From Okapia johnstoni (Eukaryota > Chordata > Mammalia > Artiodactyla > Giraffidae), in the NCBI GenBank assembly GCA_024291935.2, contig CM044309.1, forward strand, positions 32,884,001-32,948,000: 64,000 bases of DNA. The letters run 5' to 3'. A program made the translations under genes and the position numbers. A model generated the notes under the pieces. It worked only from the letters and a program-made list of their open reading frames with translations, was not told the DNA's origin and did not search any database. Each line of letters starts with the position of its first letter. Within the stretch, counting starts at the first letter, position 1. Of this stretch, positions 1 to 10,180 are shown in pieces.

Positions 1-128
1 CAGCCTTCTTTAGTTAGGGGCTATCTAACTTTTTACTTTATCAATTTTAACCCATCAGTTGAGTACAGCTAGAGTTGGGTAAATTCAGCAATTAAGGAAG
101 TATATTTTGAGGGGACTACACAGTATCT

Positions 129-438
129 GGGCTTCCCTGATAGTTTGGTTGGTAAAGAATCCACCTGCAATGCACGAGACCCTGGTTTGATTCCTGGGTC
201 GGGAAGATCCCCTGGAGAAGGGATAGGCTACCCACTCCAATATTCTTGGGCTTCCCTTGTGGCTCAGCTGGTAAAGAATCCTCCTGCAATGCGGGAGACC
301 TGGGTTTGATCCTTGGGTTGGGAAGATGCCCTGGAGAAGGGAAAGTCTACCCACTCCAGTATTCTGGCCTGGAGAATTCCATGGACTGTATAGTCCTTGG
401 GGTCGCAAAGAGGACATGACTGAGGGACTTTCACTTTC
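129..438 (+). mobile_element. Bov-tA SINE, head-to-tail dimer, with target-site duplication
   Basis: Two tRNA-derived heads follow each other (about 131 and 249). Each has an A-box-like GGCTCAGCTGG-type motif and a B-box-like GGTTTGATCC-type motif; only the second unit carries the complete BovA body, ending in TTTCACTTTCAC. An 11-base duplication, acacagtatct, flanks the unit exactly (118-128 and 439-449), so the dimer inserted as one piece by LINE-type retrotransposition. Non-coding, Pol III type. Ruminant-specific family. Confidence 0.93.
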
Positions 439-540
439 ACACAGTATCTTGATTTTCCACCTTACAAGGTTACACTGACAACCACGGGGGTGACATGTGA
501 CTAAGAAGTATCTGAAGACTCCTTTGAAGATTGCATGATA

Positions 541-690
541 GAGTGGAAAAAAGTTGGAATTTGGAGCCAGAGGGAACAGAGTCTGAATTTTAACTCTGCT
601 AGATACTAGCTTTGTGATCTTGAGCAAGTCACATACTTTCTCTGTTTCCTCATCTTTAAAGAAGATTAGTGATATCCATTTAAGTTAGGG
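541..690 (+). mobile_element. MIR SINE relic
   Basis: The MIR core is readable: an AACTCTGCTAG...TAGCTTTGTGATCTTGAGCAAGTCA-type segment followed by CTCTGTTTCCTCATCTTTAAA. Strongly diverged, as expected for a mammal-wide SINE inactive for over 100 million years. Confidence 0.8.
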
Positions 691-708
691 CTGTATTACG
701 TGTGTGCA

Positions 709-925
709 TGCATGCTCAGTGTCTTCAGTTGTATCCAACTCTTTGTGACCCCATGGACTGTAGCCCTCTGGGCTCCTCTGTTCATGGGATTTTCTGGCAA
801 GAATACTGGAGTGGGTTGTCATTTCCTCCTCCAGGGGATCTTTCTGGCCCAGGTTCAAACCTGCTTCTCTTAAAACTCCTGCATTGGCATGCAAGTTCTT
901 TACCACTAGCACCACCTGGGAAGCC
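709..925 (-). mobile_element. Bov-tA SINE
   Basis: Reads in reverse: the BovA tail comes first (CATGCTCAGTGTCTTCAG) and the tRNA-like head last (CACCTGGGAAGCCC). The body with AAGAATACTGGAGTGGGTTG is typical. Moderately diverged; no clear target-site duplication. Confidence 0.9.
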
Positions 926-1474
926 CTTTCATGTGTATATTATATGTGTGAACATAGTGCCTGTTATCCAGTTAATGGGAACTACTATTATGAATAGAAT
1001 TACCTAACCTATTTGTCAACAAAGTAAATAAATGGAACCAACATAAAATGTAAATTTTATTTTGTTCTCAAGGTTTTTACCACAAGTTAAAATGTTCCAA
1101 AAGCATGGTCTTGGGCCCCAGGAAACAACTAGTCTATCTCAAAAGTCTGAAGTTGGTAGTCTCTGTGGTCTCAAATGCTTTCTTCAGGCATTTAAGTAAC
1201 CAACATGCCCCTGAGCCTTGCTTGGCACAACAGTATAACTAATGTCTCCCAGATGAGGGCTTCAGAACCCTGCAGTGATTTGCACTTGAACTTTTATCAC
1301 AGGATGCCTCCAGGAAAAGGGTAAAATGGAGAAGAGGGCAGAACATGAGCAGCAAAGGGGCAAAAAGATCATTACCATTAACATAAGGAGGGACTGGAAA
1401 GAAAATATGTAATTCCAACATTTTGATCTAATCCACTGAAGGAAATGTGTAATATAGGATTTAGTGCATGGTAT
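926..1474. other. Unassigned stretch
   Basis: No coding signal and no repeat that I recognise. Open frames here are short and show no family motif. Confidence 0.5.
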
Positions 1475-1685
1475 TTAATCCCTCAGTGGCTCAGGGGTAA
1501 AGAATCTGCCTGCAATGCAGGAGAAGTGGGTTTGATCCCTTGGTTGGGAAGATCCCCTGGAGAAGGAAATGGCTACCCAGTCCTATATTCTTCCCTGGGA
1601 AATCCCAGGGACAGAGGAGGCTGACAGGCTACAGTCCATGGGGTTGCAAAGAGTAGGAGACAACTTAGTGACTAAACAACCACAA
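1475..1685 (+). mobile_element. Bov-tA SINE
   Basis: Head CTCAGTGGCTCAGGGGTAAAG, B-box-like GGGTTTGATCCC, then the BovA body to GACAACTTAGTGACTAAACAAC. Complete but slightly rearranged near the start. Confidence 0.9.
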
Positions 1686-2606
1686 CATGTTACAGGTAAG
1701 CTTGAGTATCAACTGTTCAACCAACAATACAGAGCCTAAGCATTGATATTTAAAGTTTTAGTCTTGTATATACAAAACGGATATAATTAGAGCTTTACAA
1801 TTTTTCCTTGCAAAAAGAAATGGTTTAATTCTTTAGTTGTTAAACAATTATGTTAGTCTGTTTATTGCCTGTTTTTTACATTTTCAAAAATATACATAGG
1901 TCCTTATAAAGAGGGGAGATTTGTAGAATTAATACAGATGACTTCCCCTCCCATGAGCCCCAAGTATACTGGAAATGATGTCATTTGTCTTAGGGGACTT
2001 GAATTCCATTGAAATCGGGCCTTATCATGACCACAGATGTTTACAGATAAAAGAAACTTTAAGAGCTTATTCTGGTCCAGTAGCCAGAAAGACAAGGAAT
2101 TGCACTCTTCATCTTAGCTACCTCTGAAACTTCCTCCTAAAACTTTTTTGACCTGAAAGTATCGGTTCTGACATAATTTAATTAAGTGTGTGTGAAACTG
2201 CAGTGTTCCAGAGTCTGAAATTGATATAATTAAAGTGGAATGCAAAGTGTGGACTGTCTGATGCCATTTTAAAATGTCACACTCCATCACTTCTGCTTAA
2301 TATCAAATCACAAGAGATATTTTTCATCTGTTAATTGCATTTTACATGCCCTTCACATCATTGGCCTCAAAGCAATTAAATTTGAGGAAAAAAATTACTA
2401 AAGCAATGAGTAAGGTCCAAAATAATCAAGTTCAGTAAAGTTGCCTTTGCTGAGTGATGTCTCTAGCAGATGAATTTCTATAGTTTCATCCTACCATAGC
2501 TATTTCACTCTCAAAAATACATAGATTAAAAACTGAGGGATCTAGAGAAGGTTTTTTTTTTTCCAGAGTATTTGGAAATCTAGCAAAATGAATGAAACCT
2601 GCTGAT
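1686..2606. other. Unassigned stretch
   Basis: AT-rich, with no long open frame and no repeat family that I can name. Confidence 0.5.
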
Positions 2607-2613
2607 TTATAAT

Positions 2614-2864
2614 GCTGCTGCTGCTGCTGCTAAGTCGCCTCAGTCGTGTCCGACTCTGTGCAACCCCATAGACACCAGCCCACCAGGCTATGCCGTCCCT
2701 GGGATTCTCCAGGCAAGAACACTGAAGTGGGTTGCCATTTCCTTCTCCAATGCACGAAAGTGAAAAGTGAAAGTGAAGTCACTCAGTCGTGTCCGACTCT
2801 TAGCGACCCCATGGACTGCAGCCTACCAGGCTCCTCCGTCCATGAGATTTTCCAGGCAAGAGTA
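2614..2864 (-). mobile_element. BOV-A2 SINE (two BovA units)
   Basis: Starts with a (TGC)n run and CTAAGTCGCCTCAGTCGTG, then a second BovA unit begins near 2757 after AAAGTGAAAAGTGAAAGTG. The far end stops inside the second unit, so the copy is 5'-truncated. A 7-base duplication, ttataat, flanks it (2607-2613 and 2865-2871). Confidence 0.9.
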
Positions 2865-3045
2865 TTATAATACTGTATTATAAAATGATTACTCTTTACA
2901 TTAAGTGTAAACTATCAGCAAACACTAAAAATGAAATTAATACTTGGTCAGTTTTCATTATACTTTATCCATGAGTCTCATGAACCACAAAGTGTTCTTG
3001 GCAGTTTTACACTTCAGATATTCTCTCCTAGACTTGATATGCATT

Positions 3046-3163
3046 CATGATAAGTCGCTTCAGTCCTGTTCAACTCTTTGTGACCCCTTGGACTGTGGCC
3101 TGCCAGACTCCTCTGTCCATGGGATTCTCCAGGCAAGAATACTGGAGTGGGTTACCACACCTG
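3046..3163 (-). mobile_element. BovA SINE, 5'-truncated
   Basis: Only the tail half is present, from CATGATAAGTCGCTTCAG to CTGGAGTGGGTTACC; the tRNA-like head is missing. Confidence 0.88.
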
Positions 3164-3589
3164 GGAATAGTTGACACAAAAGACTTGAAGATCTGACTTC
3201 TAGTCAATAGGAAACCTAATATATGATATTTTGGGATATTGGGTTGAATCAAATTAAATTACCATATACGTAATCAAAAACACTCAGATTTAGGAAATTC
3301 TTATAACAACCAAAGAGCTGATAGGTGTTGAATTACAAGCATCTTGGTGTACCTGGAAACACTATATGGTTCATTCTCCATTAAACTGATATGAATATGT
3401 ATTTTGAAACTATTATCTTATAAAGGGTTCTTCTGCTTACTCTTCTCTATCTTTTCCCATACCCACTTCCTCTTTCGTCCCTTGAGTGGTTACCTTCTAA
3501 TCTATCAACCCCATAGAAACTCCTCTCTCCAAAATCAATGATAATCATTCAGGAAACTGTCAAACACTTCTACAAAGTTCATGTCATGT
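3164..3589. other. Unassigned stretch
   Basis: No gene and no nameable repeat. Confidence 0.5.
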
Positions 3590-3738
3590 CATGTAATCTA
3601 AGTATTTTACAAATGTTAAATTATTTGATTCTCATAACAACCTTGTGATGCATACTACTATTGTCCTTATTTTTATGTAAATTAGGAAGTTGAGGCCCAG
3701 GGAGGTTAAATAATTTGTCCCACAGCTAGTAAGTGGCA
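3590..3738 (-). mobile_element. MIR relic, first part, split by a SINE
   Basis: Antisense MIR with TCTCATAACAACCTTGTGATG and GAGGCCCAGGGAGGTTAAAT. It stops at AGCTAGTAAGTGGCA, exactly where the Bov-tA starts, and resumes at 3984. Confidence 0.88.
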
Positions 3739-3983
3739 GAGGAAAAAAACAAGAAAGAAAGTCGTTCAGTCATGTCCGACTCTTTGCAGCCCCATGGACT
3801 GCAGCCCTCCAGGCTCCTCGAACCATGGGATTCTTCAGGCAAGAATACTGGAGTGGGTTGCCATGTCCTCCTCCAAGGGGTCTTCCCAACCCAGGAACCT
3901 AACTATCTTCCCAACCCAGGAACCTAACTAAGGTCTCCTGCATTTCAGGAAGATTCTTTACCCCTGGGCTACCAGGGAAGCCC
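3739..3983 (-). mobile_element. Bov-tA SINE inserted in a MIR
   Basis: Reads from GAAAGTCGTTCAGTCATGTCC to CTACCAGGGAAGCCC. The flanks agtaagtggca (3728-3738) and agtaagtgaca (3984-3994) match at 10 of 11 bases: a target-site duplication in MIR sequence. It holds an exact 25-base tandem duplication at 3881-3905 and 3906-3930, not part of the usual Bov-tA structure. Confidence 0.93.
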
Positions 3984-4055
3984 AGTAAGTGACAAAGTCA
4001 GGATTCACATCCAGAGTCTGGGTCCAAAGTCATTGCTGTTGACCCCCTCCACAGT
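3984..4055 (-). mobile_element. MIR relic, second part
   Basis: Continues the antisense MIR after the SINE: AAGTGACAAAGTCAGGATTC, then TCTGGGTCCAAAGTCATTGC, matching the expected order of the MIR head region. Confidence 0.82.
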
Positions 4056-4439
4056 GAGCTGGATTTGTTTATCTCTTCACTCTCTGTCTGGAACACTCTC
4101 ACCCCACTTCCGGTAGGTCCTTCTCTGTTGGATCTTTCTTAATGCCTCACTACTTTAATGAACTCAACCTGTCTCTCTTTTGAAAATCCTCTGTAATAAA
4201 TATAAACAGACTTACACTTATTTCCATCTGCATTTCCCTTTCATATAACCTTCTTGACACCCTCTATTTTACTATTTACTATGGTCTTCTCTGACTCTAA
4301 ATGCTGGATGGTCCAAGGTTAAAGCCTTTGAGCTTTTTCTCTATACTTAACACTCATCTTCTCAGTGATTCCTTTCACTTCAAGCTGCAAACACCATCTG
4401 TGCAGGACAGCTCAAGCTTAGAATTCTGTCCTGAACTCC
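4056..4439. other. Unassigned stretch before an L2-like element
   Basis: Pyrimidine-rich; may be a more decayed continuation of the L2-like element to the right, but I cannot align it confidently. Confidence 0.4.
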
Positions 4440-5375
4440 ATTCCCCTGTATATAGAACAGACTTAACTTGGTCGTCTAGCGGGATCTCACGGTTAACTTG
4501 TCCAAACAAAACTCCTAACACTTGCTCCCTCCCATAAACTCCATCTCAGTTTCTAAGCAACCAGTGATAACACCATGCTTCCTATCACTCAGGGCCAAAA
4601 ATGTTGGCATCAGTTTTTATATCCCCTTCTCTCTCAGGCTCTGCAATCAGTCACCAAGTCTGATTGGCCCTACTTTCAAAATAGATCCGGAATGCAACCA
4701 TTGGTCTCCACTGCTATTCAAGACCAAAAATTTGCCTTGAACCATAATCATTTCTCACCTGAATTAGGCTCCTAACAGCATCTGTTCTTGCCCCTTTAGT
4801 TATTTTTTCCCAGGGGAAGCCTAAGTGATACTATAAGAATATAAGTCAGATCATATCAGTCCTCTACTAAAATCTTTCTAGCAGGTTCTTATCTCACTCT
4901 CAGTGAATGTCAAGGTAACTTTCACTGGCCCCTGTTCCCTCGTTGACCTCACTTCCTTCTACTCTAACTCTGCCTGAAATACTGGCCTTCTTTGCCATTC
5001 TTCCAGTCCTCTAGGCATGTTTCCACTCCAGGGTCTTCATGATAGTGTTCCTGCTGCTACTTGCTGCTCTGCCGGGAACTTTTGTTTCCCACATACCATT
5101 GCTTCTAAACCTGCATCTGGTTCTTGTACAAATATTACTTTCTCAGTGAGGCCTTTCCTGGTCACACTATTTAAAATTGATAGTCCCTAATTCTAACATT
5201 TTGTATCTTGCTTTCTAGCCTTACTTTTCTCCATATCACTACCTAACAGGATATATTTTACTTACTAATTTATTTTCCATCTCTCCCCACCAGGATCTAA
5301 GTTTCATCAAAATTCACTATTCCAATCTCAGTGCCAGGCAGTACCTATCATATAATAAATACTCTAAAAATGTTG
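4440..5375 (+). mobile_element. Ancient LINE, L2-like 3' region
   Basis: Long colinear resemblance to an old mammalian LINE that ends in an L2-type tail. Landmarks are CTACTTTCAAAATAGATCCG near 4670, CAGATCATATCAGTCCTCTAC near 4850, TCAGTGAGGCCTTTCCTGG near 5143 and the tail TGCCAGGCAGTACC...AATAAATACT at 5330-5365. All reading frames are broken. The family name is from memory and could be another old LINE. Confidence 0.65.
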
Positions 5376-5605
5376 GCAGGTGGTGCTAGTGTTGTTAAGA
5401 ACCTGCCTGCCAGTGCAGGAGACATAAGAGACATGGGTTCAACGCCTGGGTTGGGAAGATCCCCTGGAGAAGGAAACGGCAACCCACTCCAATATTCTTG
5501 CCTAGAGAATCCCATGGACAGAGGAGCCTGGCAGGCAACCAGTCCATAGGGTCTCAGAGAGTTGGACACGACTGAAGCAACTTAGTATGCATGCATACAA
5601 TCTAC
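5376..5605 (+). mobile_element. Bov-tA SINE
   Basis: Starts GCAGGTGGTGCTAGTGTT, includes AAGATCCCCTGGAGAAGGAA and ends GACACGACTGAAGCAACTTAG. Inserted right at the tail of the L2-like element. Confidence 0.92.
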
Positions 5606-6552
5606 TCAGCCTGTAGCTCAGAGTAGAGAATACATCAGACTTTGATAAATGCTATTGAATAGATCTGTTCATTTGGGATTGAATATATTTCCTTTTTATC
5701 ATATATCTAAGCTATCCTAAGATCACTCTAAAGGTAACTCCAATCCCTAGTTTTATTTCAACTCTCTATTTTCAAATTGCCAAACCTGAAAATTGCAGTA
5801 CCAACAGCCTATTGTTTATATCATCCTAGATGGTATAGATCCTTCAAATTCAGTCTAAAGTTAAACATATCTCTAAATACTCACTGCCCAAGCTCAATTA
5901 GCTTTCTACTATTTTTATCAGTGCTCAGTCAACAGTCATTTTTGTATCTACTGAATTCTATATCCCTGCATCCAAATAATTATCAAGCCCTGAGAGTCTA
6001 GCTGTGTGTACAATGCTTCTCTACTTTGTCTCTTTCTTTCATTCATTCATTTCATAACCTCTTCATCAGACTTCGACTGTTTCTTTATCCCATCAATTCA
6101 ATCAGTTATTCAGTCCTTCACCGATTCAGCCAATGGGAAAGAAATTCCCCTGATATTTAAGGATTAGGATTATAACACCAGCTCCCTCTGTTGGTCATTT
6201 TAGAAATGACATGGCATTTGAAATTATTTTGAGCAGCCACAAAAATAGACTCTCCAAAAGTAAAATATTAAACTAGAATAATCCAATAAACATACACTTG
6301 AAATTTTATTTATCCAAAATTTATAAATTTTATTTATTTATTCCATTCTGAATATATAGAAAAGAAATAAACAATACTGTAGTAAGTGGCAATTTCATCC
6401 TGTTATCTCCTTTCCAGTTGATTATTATGATCAACAAACATATACTGTGTTCAGGAGATCAGTGATAAAGGGGTCAAACATATGATTTCAGGCTCTTTGA
6501 AGATAGTGGCTATCAAGTTTTAATCTGCATAAGGAAAATCTGGATGAGTGGT
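5606..6552. other. Unassigned stretch
   Basis: ATAAATGCTATTGAATAG near 5646 resembles an L2 tail. The rest, including an AT-rich block at 6290-6370, matches nothing I can name and has no coding signal. Confidence 0.4.
6181..6194 (-). promoter_or_regulatory. Candidate CTCF-type motif
   Basis: GCTCCCTCTGTTGG reads in reverse as CCAACAGAGGGAGC, 12 of 14 positions of the CTCF core CCASYAGRKGGCRS. Motif match only; many such matches are not bound. Confidence 0.2.
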
Positions 6553-6700
6553 TCAACAGCTTTGCTGTGCTTCAGAAATCACTGGGAGGGCTTGATACAA
6601 CATGAGTTGTTGGGTCTGGCCCACAGCATTTATGATTCTATGTGTCTGCCTTGGAACTGAGAATTTGCGTTTATCATATTCCCAGAACCACTTCTCTGGG
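6553..6700 (+). mobile_element. MER5A (hAT-Charlie) relic
   Basis: Matches MER5A in order: AATCACTGGGAGGGCTTG, then GGGTCTGGCCCAC, then GAGAATTTGCGTTT. Non-autonomous DNA transposon, inactive. First of an inverted pair. Confidence 0.75.
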
Positions 6701-6712
6701 TCAGGCTACTAA

Positions 6713-6855
6713 CTGTGATCTGCAAGGCAGCAGCAGCAGCATCACCTGGGAGATGTGAGAGACAAAGGATTTTAGGCCCACCCTAGACCTTCTTTCCCAG
6801 AGAATTCCTGAGTGATTTGTGTGCACATTTGAATTTGAGAGGCATTGGCTTAGAG
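6713..6855 (-). mobile_element. MER5A (hAT-Charlie) relic, inverted
   Basis: CAGCAGCATCACCTGGGAGATG, GCCCACCCTAGACCTTC and the end GAATTTGAGAGGCATTGG follow MER5A in the opposite direction to the copy at 6553. The two are about 12 bases apart. Confidence 0.72.
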
Positions 6856-6856
6856 C

Positions 6857-7065
6857 AGGTGTGGCAAACTTTTTCAGTAAAGGGCTGGATAGTAAACATT
6901 TTAAGCTGTCTGGGCTGTAGAGTTTCTGGCACAGCTACTCAGCTCTGCTCCTTAGCACAAAAGCAGCCACAGACTATGAATAGCTTTGTGTCAATAGAAC
7001 TTCACTTCCGAAAACAGGCAGTGGGCAGGATTTAGTTCAATGGTTGTAGTTCACTGACCTCCAGC
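6857..7065. mobile_element. hAT-Charlie MITE relic
   Basis: Begins GGTGTGGCAAACTTTTTC and ends TTGTAGTTCACTGACCTCC, an imperfect terminal inverted repeat of the CAGGGGTCGGCAAACT type. Internal landmarks AAAGGGCTGGATAGTAAA and CAATAGAACTTCACTT fit the same MITE. I cannot fix the subfamily. Confidence 0.65.
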
Positions 7066-7139
7066 TAGTACATGTGTATGTTGTTATGGGTTTTTTGTTT
7101 GTTTTTTTTTAAGTAGTTTTATCTCTCATGGTCTCTGGT

Positions 7140-7240
7140 TCTGTGGTTCTAAGGTTGGACCTGCTATTTGTACTTTTAACAAGCACCTGGGGAAATTTTG
7201 ATGTATGTTGTCAGCACCCCACACTTTGAAAAAAGTGTGC
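7140..7240. mobile_element. Possible further MER5-like fragment
   Basis: TTAACAAGCACCTGGGGAAAT and CCCCACACTTTGAAAA recall the ends of MER5-group elements. Short and diverged; it would be the fourth hAT relic in 700 bases. Confidence 0.35.
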
Positions 7241-7384
7241 TGCCATCATTTTCTCTTATTTATTAGATATATATTGTTTTCTTGTAAATAGCTCACAACA
7301 AGAAAAATTTAAAGTTCTGATCCATTATTCCTTTCAGCAACACCTTCTACATTCTTCCAAGTGCTTCCCACACAGAGTTGGACT

Positions 7385-7587
7385 TGTTTGTTTAGTCGTA
7401 TCCAACTCATTTGCCACCCCATGGACTATAGCCTGCCAGGATCCCCTGTCCATGAGATTTCCCAGGCAAGAATACTGAAGTGGGTTGCCGTTCTATTCTC
7501 CAGGGGATCTTCCTGACCCAGGGATCAAACCCACATCTCCTGCATTGCAGGCAGATTCTTTACCACTGAGCCACCAGGGAAGCCCCT
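7385..7587 (-). mobile_element. Bov-tA SINE
   Basis: From CTTGTTTGTTTAGTCGTATCC to GAGCCACCAGGGAAGCCCC, full length in reverse. Confidence 0.92.
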
Positions 7588-8270
7588 GGACTGGTATTAA
7601 CTGTGTGCATTTTTCCCCAACAGAGCAAACTGAACTCCTGGAAGAATTACTACTGCACATATTTGTCCATCAGGAGGGAGGACAAACTACATGCACATTT
7701 AAGCAGAAAACTCATTACAGAAGGAAATTAGAAGCCACAAGAAGGGAGCATTCTTATCCTTTATTGCTTCTCTAAATTTTTCAAACCAAAACTCAACTGC
7801 TCTAGCTAAACTCTTCAGGGAATAGTTTTATGATTAAAGCCAAAAAAGAAAGAGAGAACAACAGAGAAACGAAGGTAAAACAAAGCCAGCTGTGAAATGG
7901 ACTTTGTGTTTATTCTCTAAATGGTTAGCTGTTTCTTCCATAAAACAGACTTGAATTTATTTTTCATCCCAATTATCCCATCCCTTCTCATCAACTCTCC
8001 TTTCTCCCAAAGACACTAACTCTAAAGTCTATGACCTTTTCTGCTGCCATTCTTATTTTGCTTAAAGGAGTTCTAGGAAGCAATACATGAAAAAAACTTA
8101 ATTGCTAATGAACAGAGATGCACATTATAAATGTTATGTTTTTAACATTTTCTTCAAAGATGTGTTTTTCTCAAAGTGTATAAAACGATGTTTAGAATTT
8201 TCTTAGCCATTTCTTTTCCAGTTGTCTTAAAATATAGCTTCAAATTTTCAGGCCCTTGGGAGCTAGTTTC
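7588..8270. other. Unassigned stretch
   Basis: No gene or repeat recognised. The 96-codon frame over 7485-7775 starts inside the SINE and is not credible. Confidence 0.45.
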
Positions 8271-8622
8271 AGCTCAGTTGCTCAGTCGTGTCTGACTCTT
8301 TGCGACCCTAAGGACTGCAGCATGCCACATTTCCCTGTCCATCACCAACTCCCAGAGCTTGCTCAAACTCATGTCCGTTGAATCAGTGATGCCATCCAAC
8401 CATCTCATCCTCTGTCATCCCCTTCTCCTCCTGCCTTTAGTCTTTCCCATGGTTTTTTCCAATGAGTCAGTTCTTCACATCAGGAGGCCAAAGTATTGGA
8501 GCTTCAGCATCAGTCCTTCCAATGAATATTCAGGGTTGATTTCCTTTAGGATTGACTGGTTTGATCTCCTTGCTGTCAAAGGGGCTCTCAAGAGTATTCT
8601 TCAAGACCACAGTTCAAAAGCT
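8271..8622 (-). mobile_element. BovB LINE, 3' fragment
   Basis: Reverse of the BovB 3' end, beginning AGCTCAGTTGCTCAGTCGTG and ending ACCACAGTTCAAAAGC. It covers the end of ORF2 and the short 3' end. About 350 bases of a roughly 3.2 kb element, moderately diverged. Confidence 0.93.
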
Positions 8623-8712
8623 ATTTTATTTATTTTTCCTAGTGATTAAAGCAATACTGTTTATTGTTAAAAATTTTTAACTACAGATAAATGATGAAAG
8701 AAATCACATATA

Positions 8713-8882
8713 TGGGACTTCCCTGGTGGTCCAGTGGCTAAGACTCTTCACTCCCAAAGCAAGTGGCTTGGGCTGGACCCCTGGTCAGGAAACTAGATTC
8801 CATAGGCCAAAGAGAAGATCACACAGGCAGCAATGAAGATCCCCCGTGATGCACTGGCACAGCCAAAAAAATAAATTAAAAA
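8713..8882 (+). mobile_element. CHR-2-type SINE
   Basis: Starts GGGACTTCCCTGGTGGTCC, has GACCCCTGGTCAGGAAACTA, and ends with an A-rich AAAAAAATAAATTAAAAAGG. This tRNA-Glu-derived cetartiodactyl SINE is distinct from Bov-tA. The motif agaaatca occurs on both sides (8699-8706, 8885-8892). Confidence 0.87.
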
Positions 8883-8926
8883 GGAGAAATCATGCACAAC
8901 ACTTCTACTTAAAGACTGTCTCTACT

Positions 8927-9507
8927 AACTTTAAAAAAATAATTTGAGATAAAATTCACATAACATAAAACTAAATATTGTTTAAAGATTGTATTAAAGT
9001 TTGATGTACTATATGTTACAGGTGTACGCAACAGTGATTTACAATTTTTAAAAGTTATACTCCAATTACAGTTACTATAAAATTATCCCCATTTCCCATC
9101 CCATAACCCCTAACAACCACCAATCAGTGTTCTATCTCTATGGATTTATCTATTCCAGATGCTTCATACAAATGGAGTCATATATATGTGACCCTGCGTG
9201 TCTGGCTTCTTTCACTTAGTATATTTTTAAAATTCATACACCTCACAGCCTGTATTACTAATTAATTTCTTTTTCTGACTGAATAATATTCCATAGTAGG
9301 GATATACTACATCTATTCACCCATTCATCCACGGATTGGATGTTTCCATCTTTGGAACTGTGAAATAATGCTGCGATGAATATCATGTACACAAACTTGA
9401 GTAACTGTTTTCAGCTCTTTTGGATGTATATTGAACAGTGAATTTGCTATGTCATATGGTAATTCCATTTTTGATGTTTTGAGGCACCACCAACTGTACT
9501 CTTACCA
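8927..9507 (-). mobile_element. L1M LINE 3' fragment
   Basis: Reverse of an old L1 3' region: GAGATAAAATTCACATAACA, CTCTATGGATTTATCTATTC, TGACTGAATAATATTCCAT, then TTGCTATGTCATATGGTAA. All frames broken. Confidence 0.85.
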
Positions 9508-9562
9508 GGGAAATCCCATGGACGGAGGAGCCTGGTGGGCTACAGTCCATGGGGTCTCAAAG
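9508..9562 (+). mobile_element. Internal fragment of a BovA SINE
   Basis: Only GGGAAATCCCATGGACGGAGG to CAGTCCATGGGGTCTCAAAG is present. Both natural ends are missing, so it is a remnant left by deletion or recombination between L1M and MIR sequence. Confidence 0.75.
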
Positions 9563-9690
9563 CCTGTTTAGTATAGTTCTCCATGGATTTATAGATGAGG
9601 AAGCTGTAGCTCACTCTGGTGATAGAGGTTAACGGAAGTCACAGTGAGTCAGGGGCAGATCCAAGATACAACCATACTTCTAATAGGCTA
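9563..9690 (-). mobile_element. MIR relic
   Basis: Antisense MIR: ATTTATAGATGAGGAAGCTG, then GTCACAGTGAGTCAGGGGCAG. Confidence 0.7.
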
Positions 9691-9965
9691 ATATTGTGGT
9701 TTGTATAGCAAAGGAAACAATGAATAAGCTTCAAGACTATATACTCCCTCTGCAGGTCTCAGAGGCTAAAAATGTCTGCCACAATCCAACCATTAGAACA
9801 AGTAATGGGGAAAATTATGGACCATTTCAGCTTTGCTAAACAGTTTTTCTTGCCACACATAGCCCCAAGTGAAGGCTATGCAGAAATTTCAGGTCCTTTG
9901 GGACAAATACTTCTTCTTCTAAATATTTTTTCCACATATATTAACACAGGAATTAAAGAAAGCAG

Positions 9966-10180
9966 TGTGTTGTAGTGAAGAGCTTAATCCTAGATTCAGA
10001 GATTCTGAGCTTGACTGACTCGGTCTTTTGCTAGCTACATACACTTTAAAGCAATTGTTTCACCTGTAAAATGAAAATAATACTAGTCATTGTATCCACA
10101 ACTAATAGGATAGTTATGCAAATTTTAAAAAGTAATGCAAGTAAAATGCTCAATTAGCAATTAGCATATGATGATAGTGA
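9966..10180 (+). mobile_element. MIR relic
   Basis: Near full-length order: TGTAGTGAAGAGCTTAATCC, GCTAGCTACATACACTTTAAAG, CACCTGTAAAATGAAAATAAT, ATGCAAGTAAAATGCTCAAT. Confidence 0.8.

Noticed and set aside
249..300. tRNA-like A and B boxes in Bov-tA heads
   Set aside because: These belong to SINE heads derived from tRNA; there is no complete cloverleaf, so no functional tRNA gene is called.
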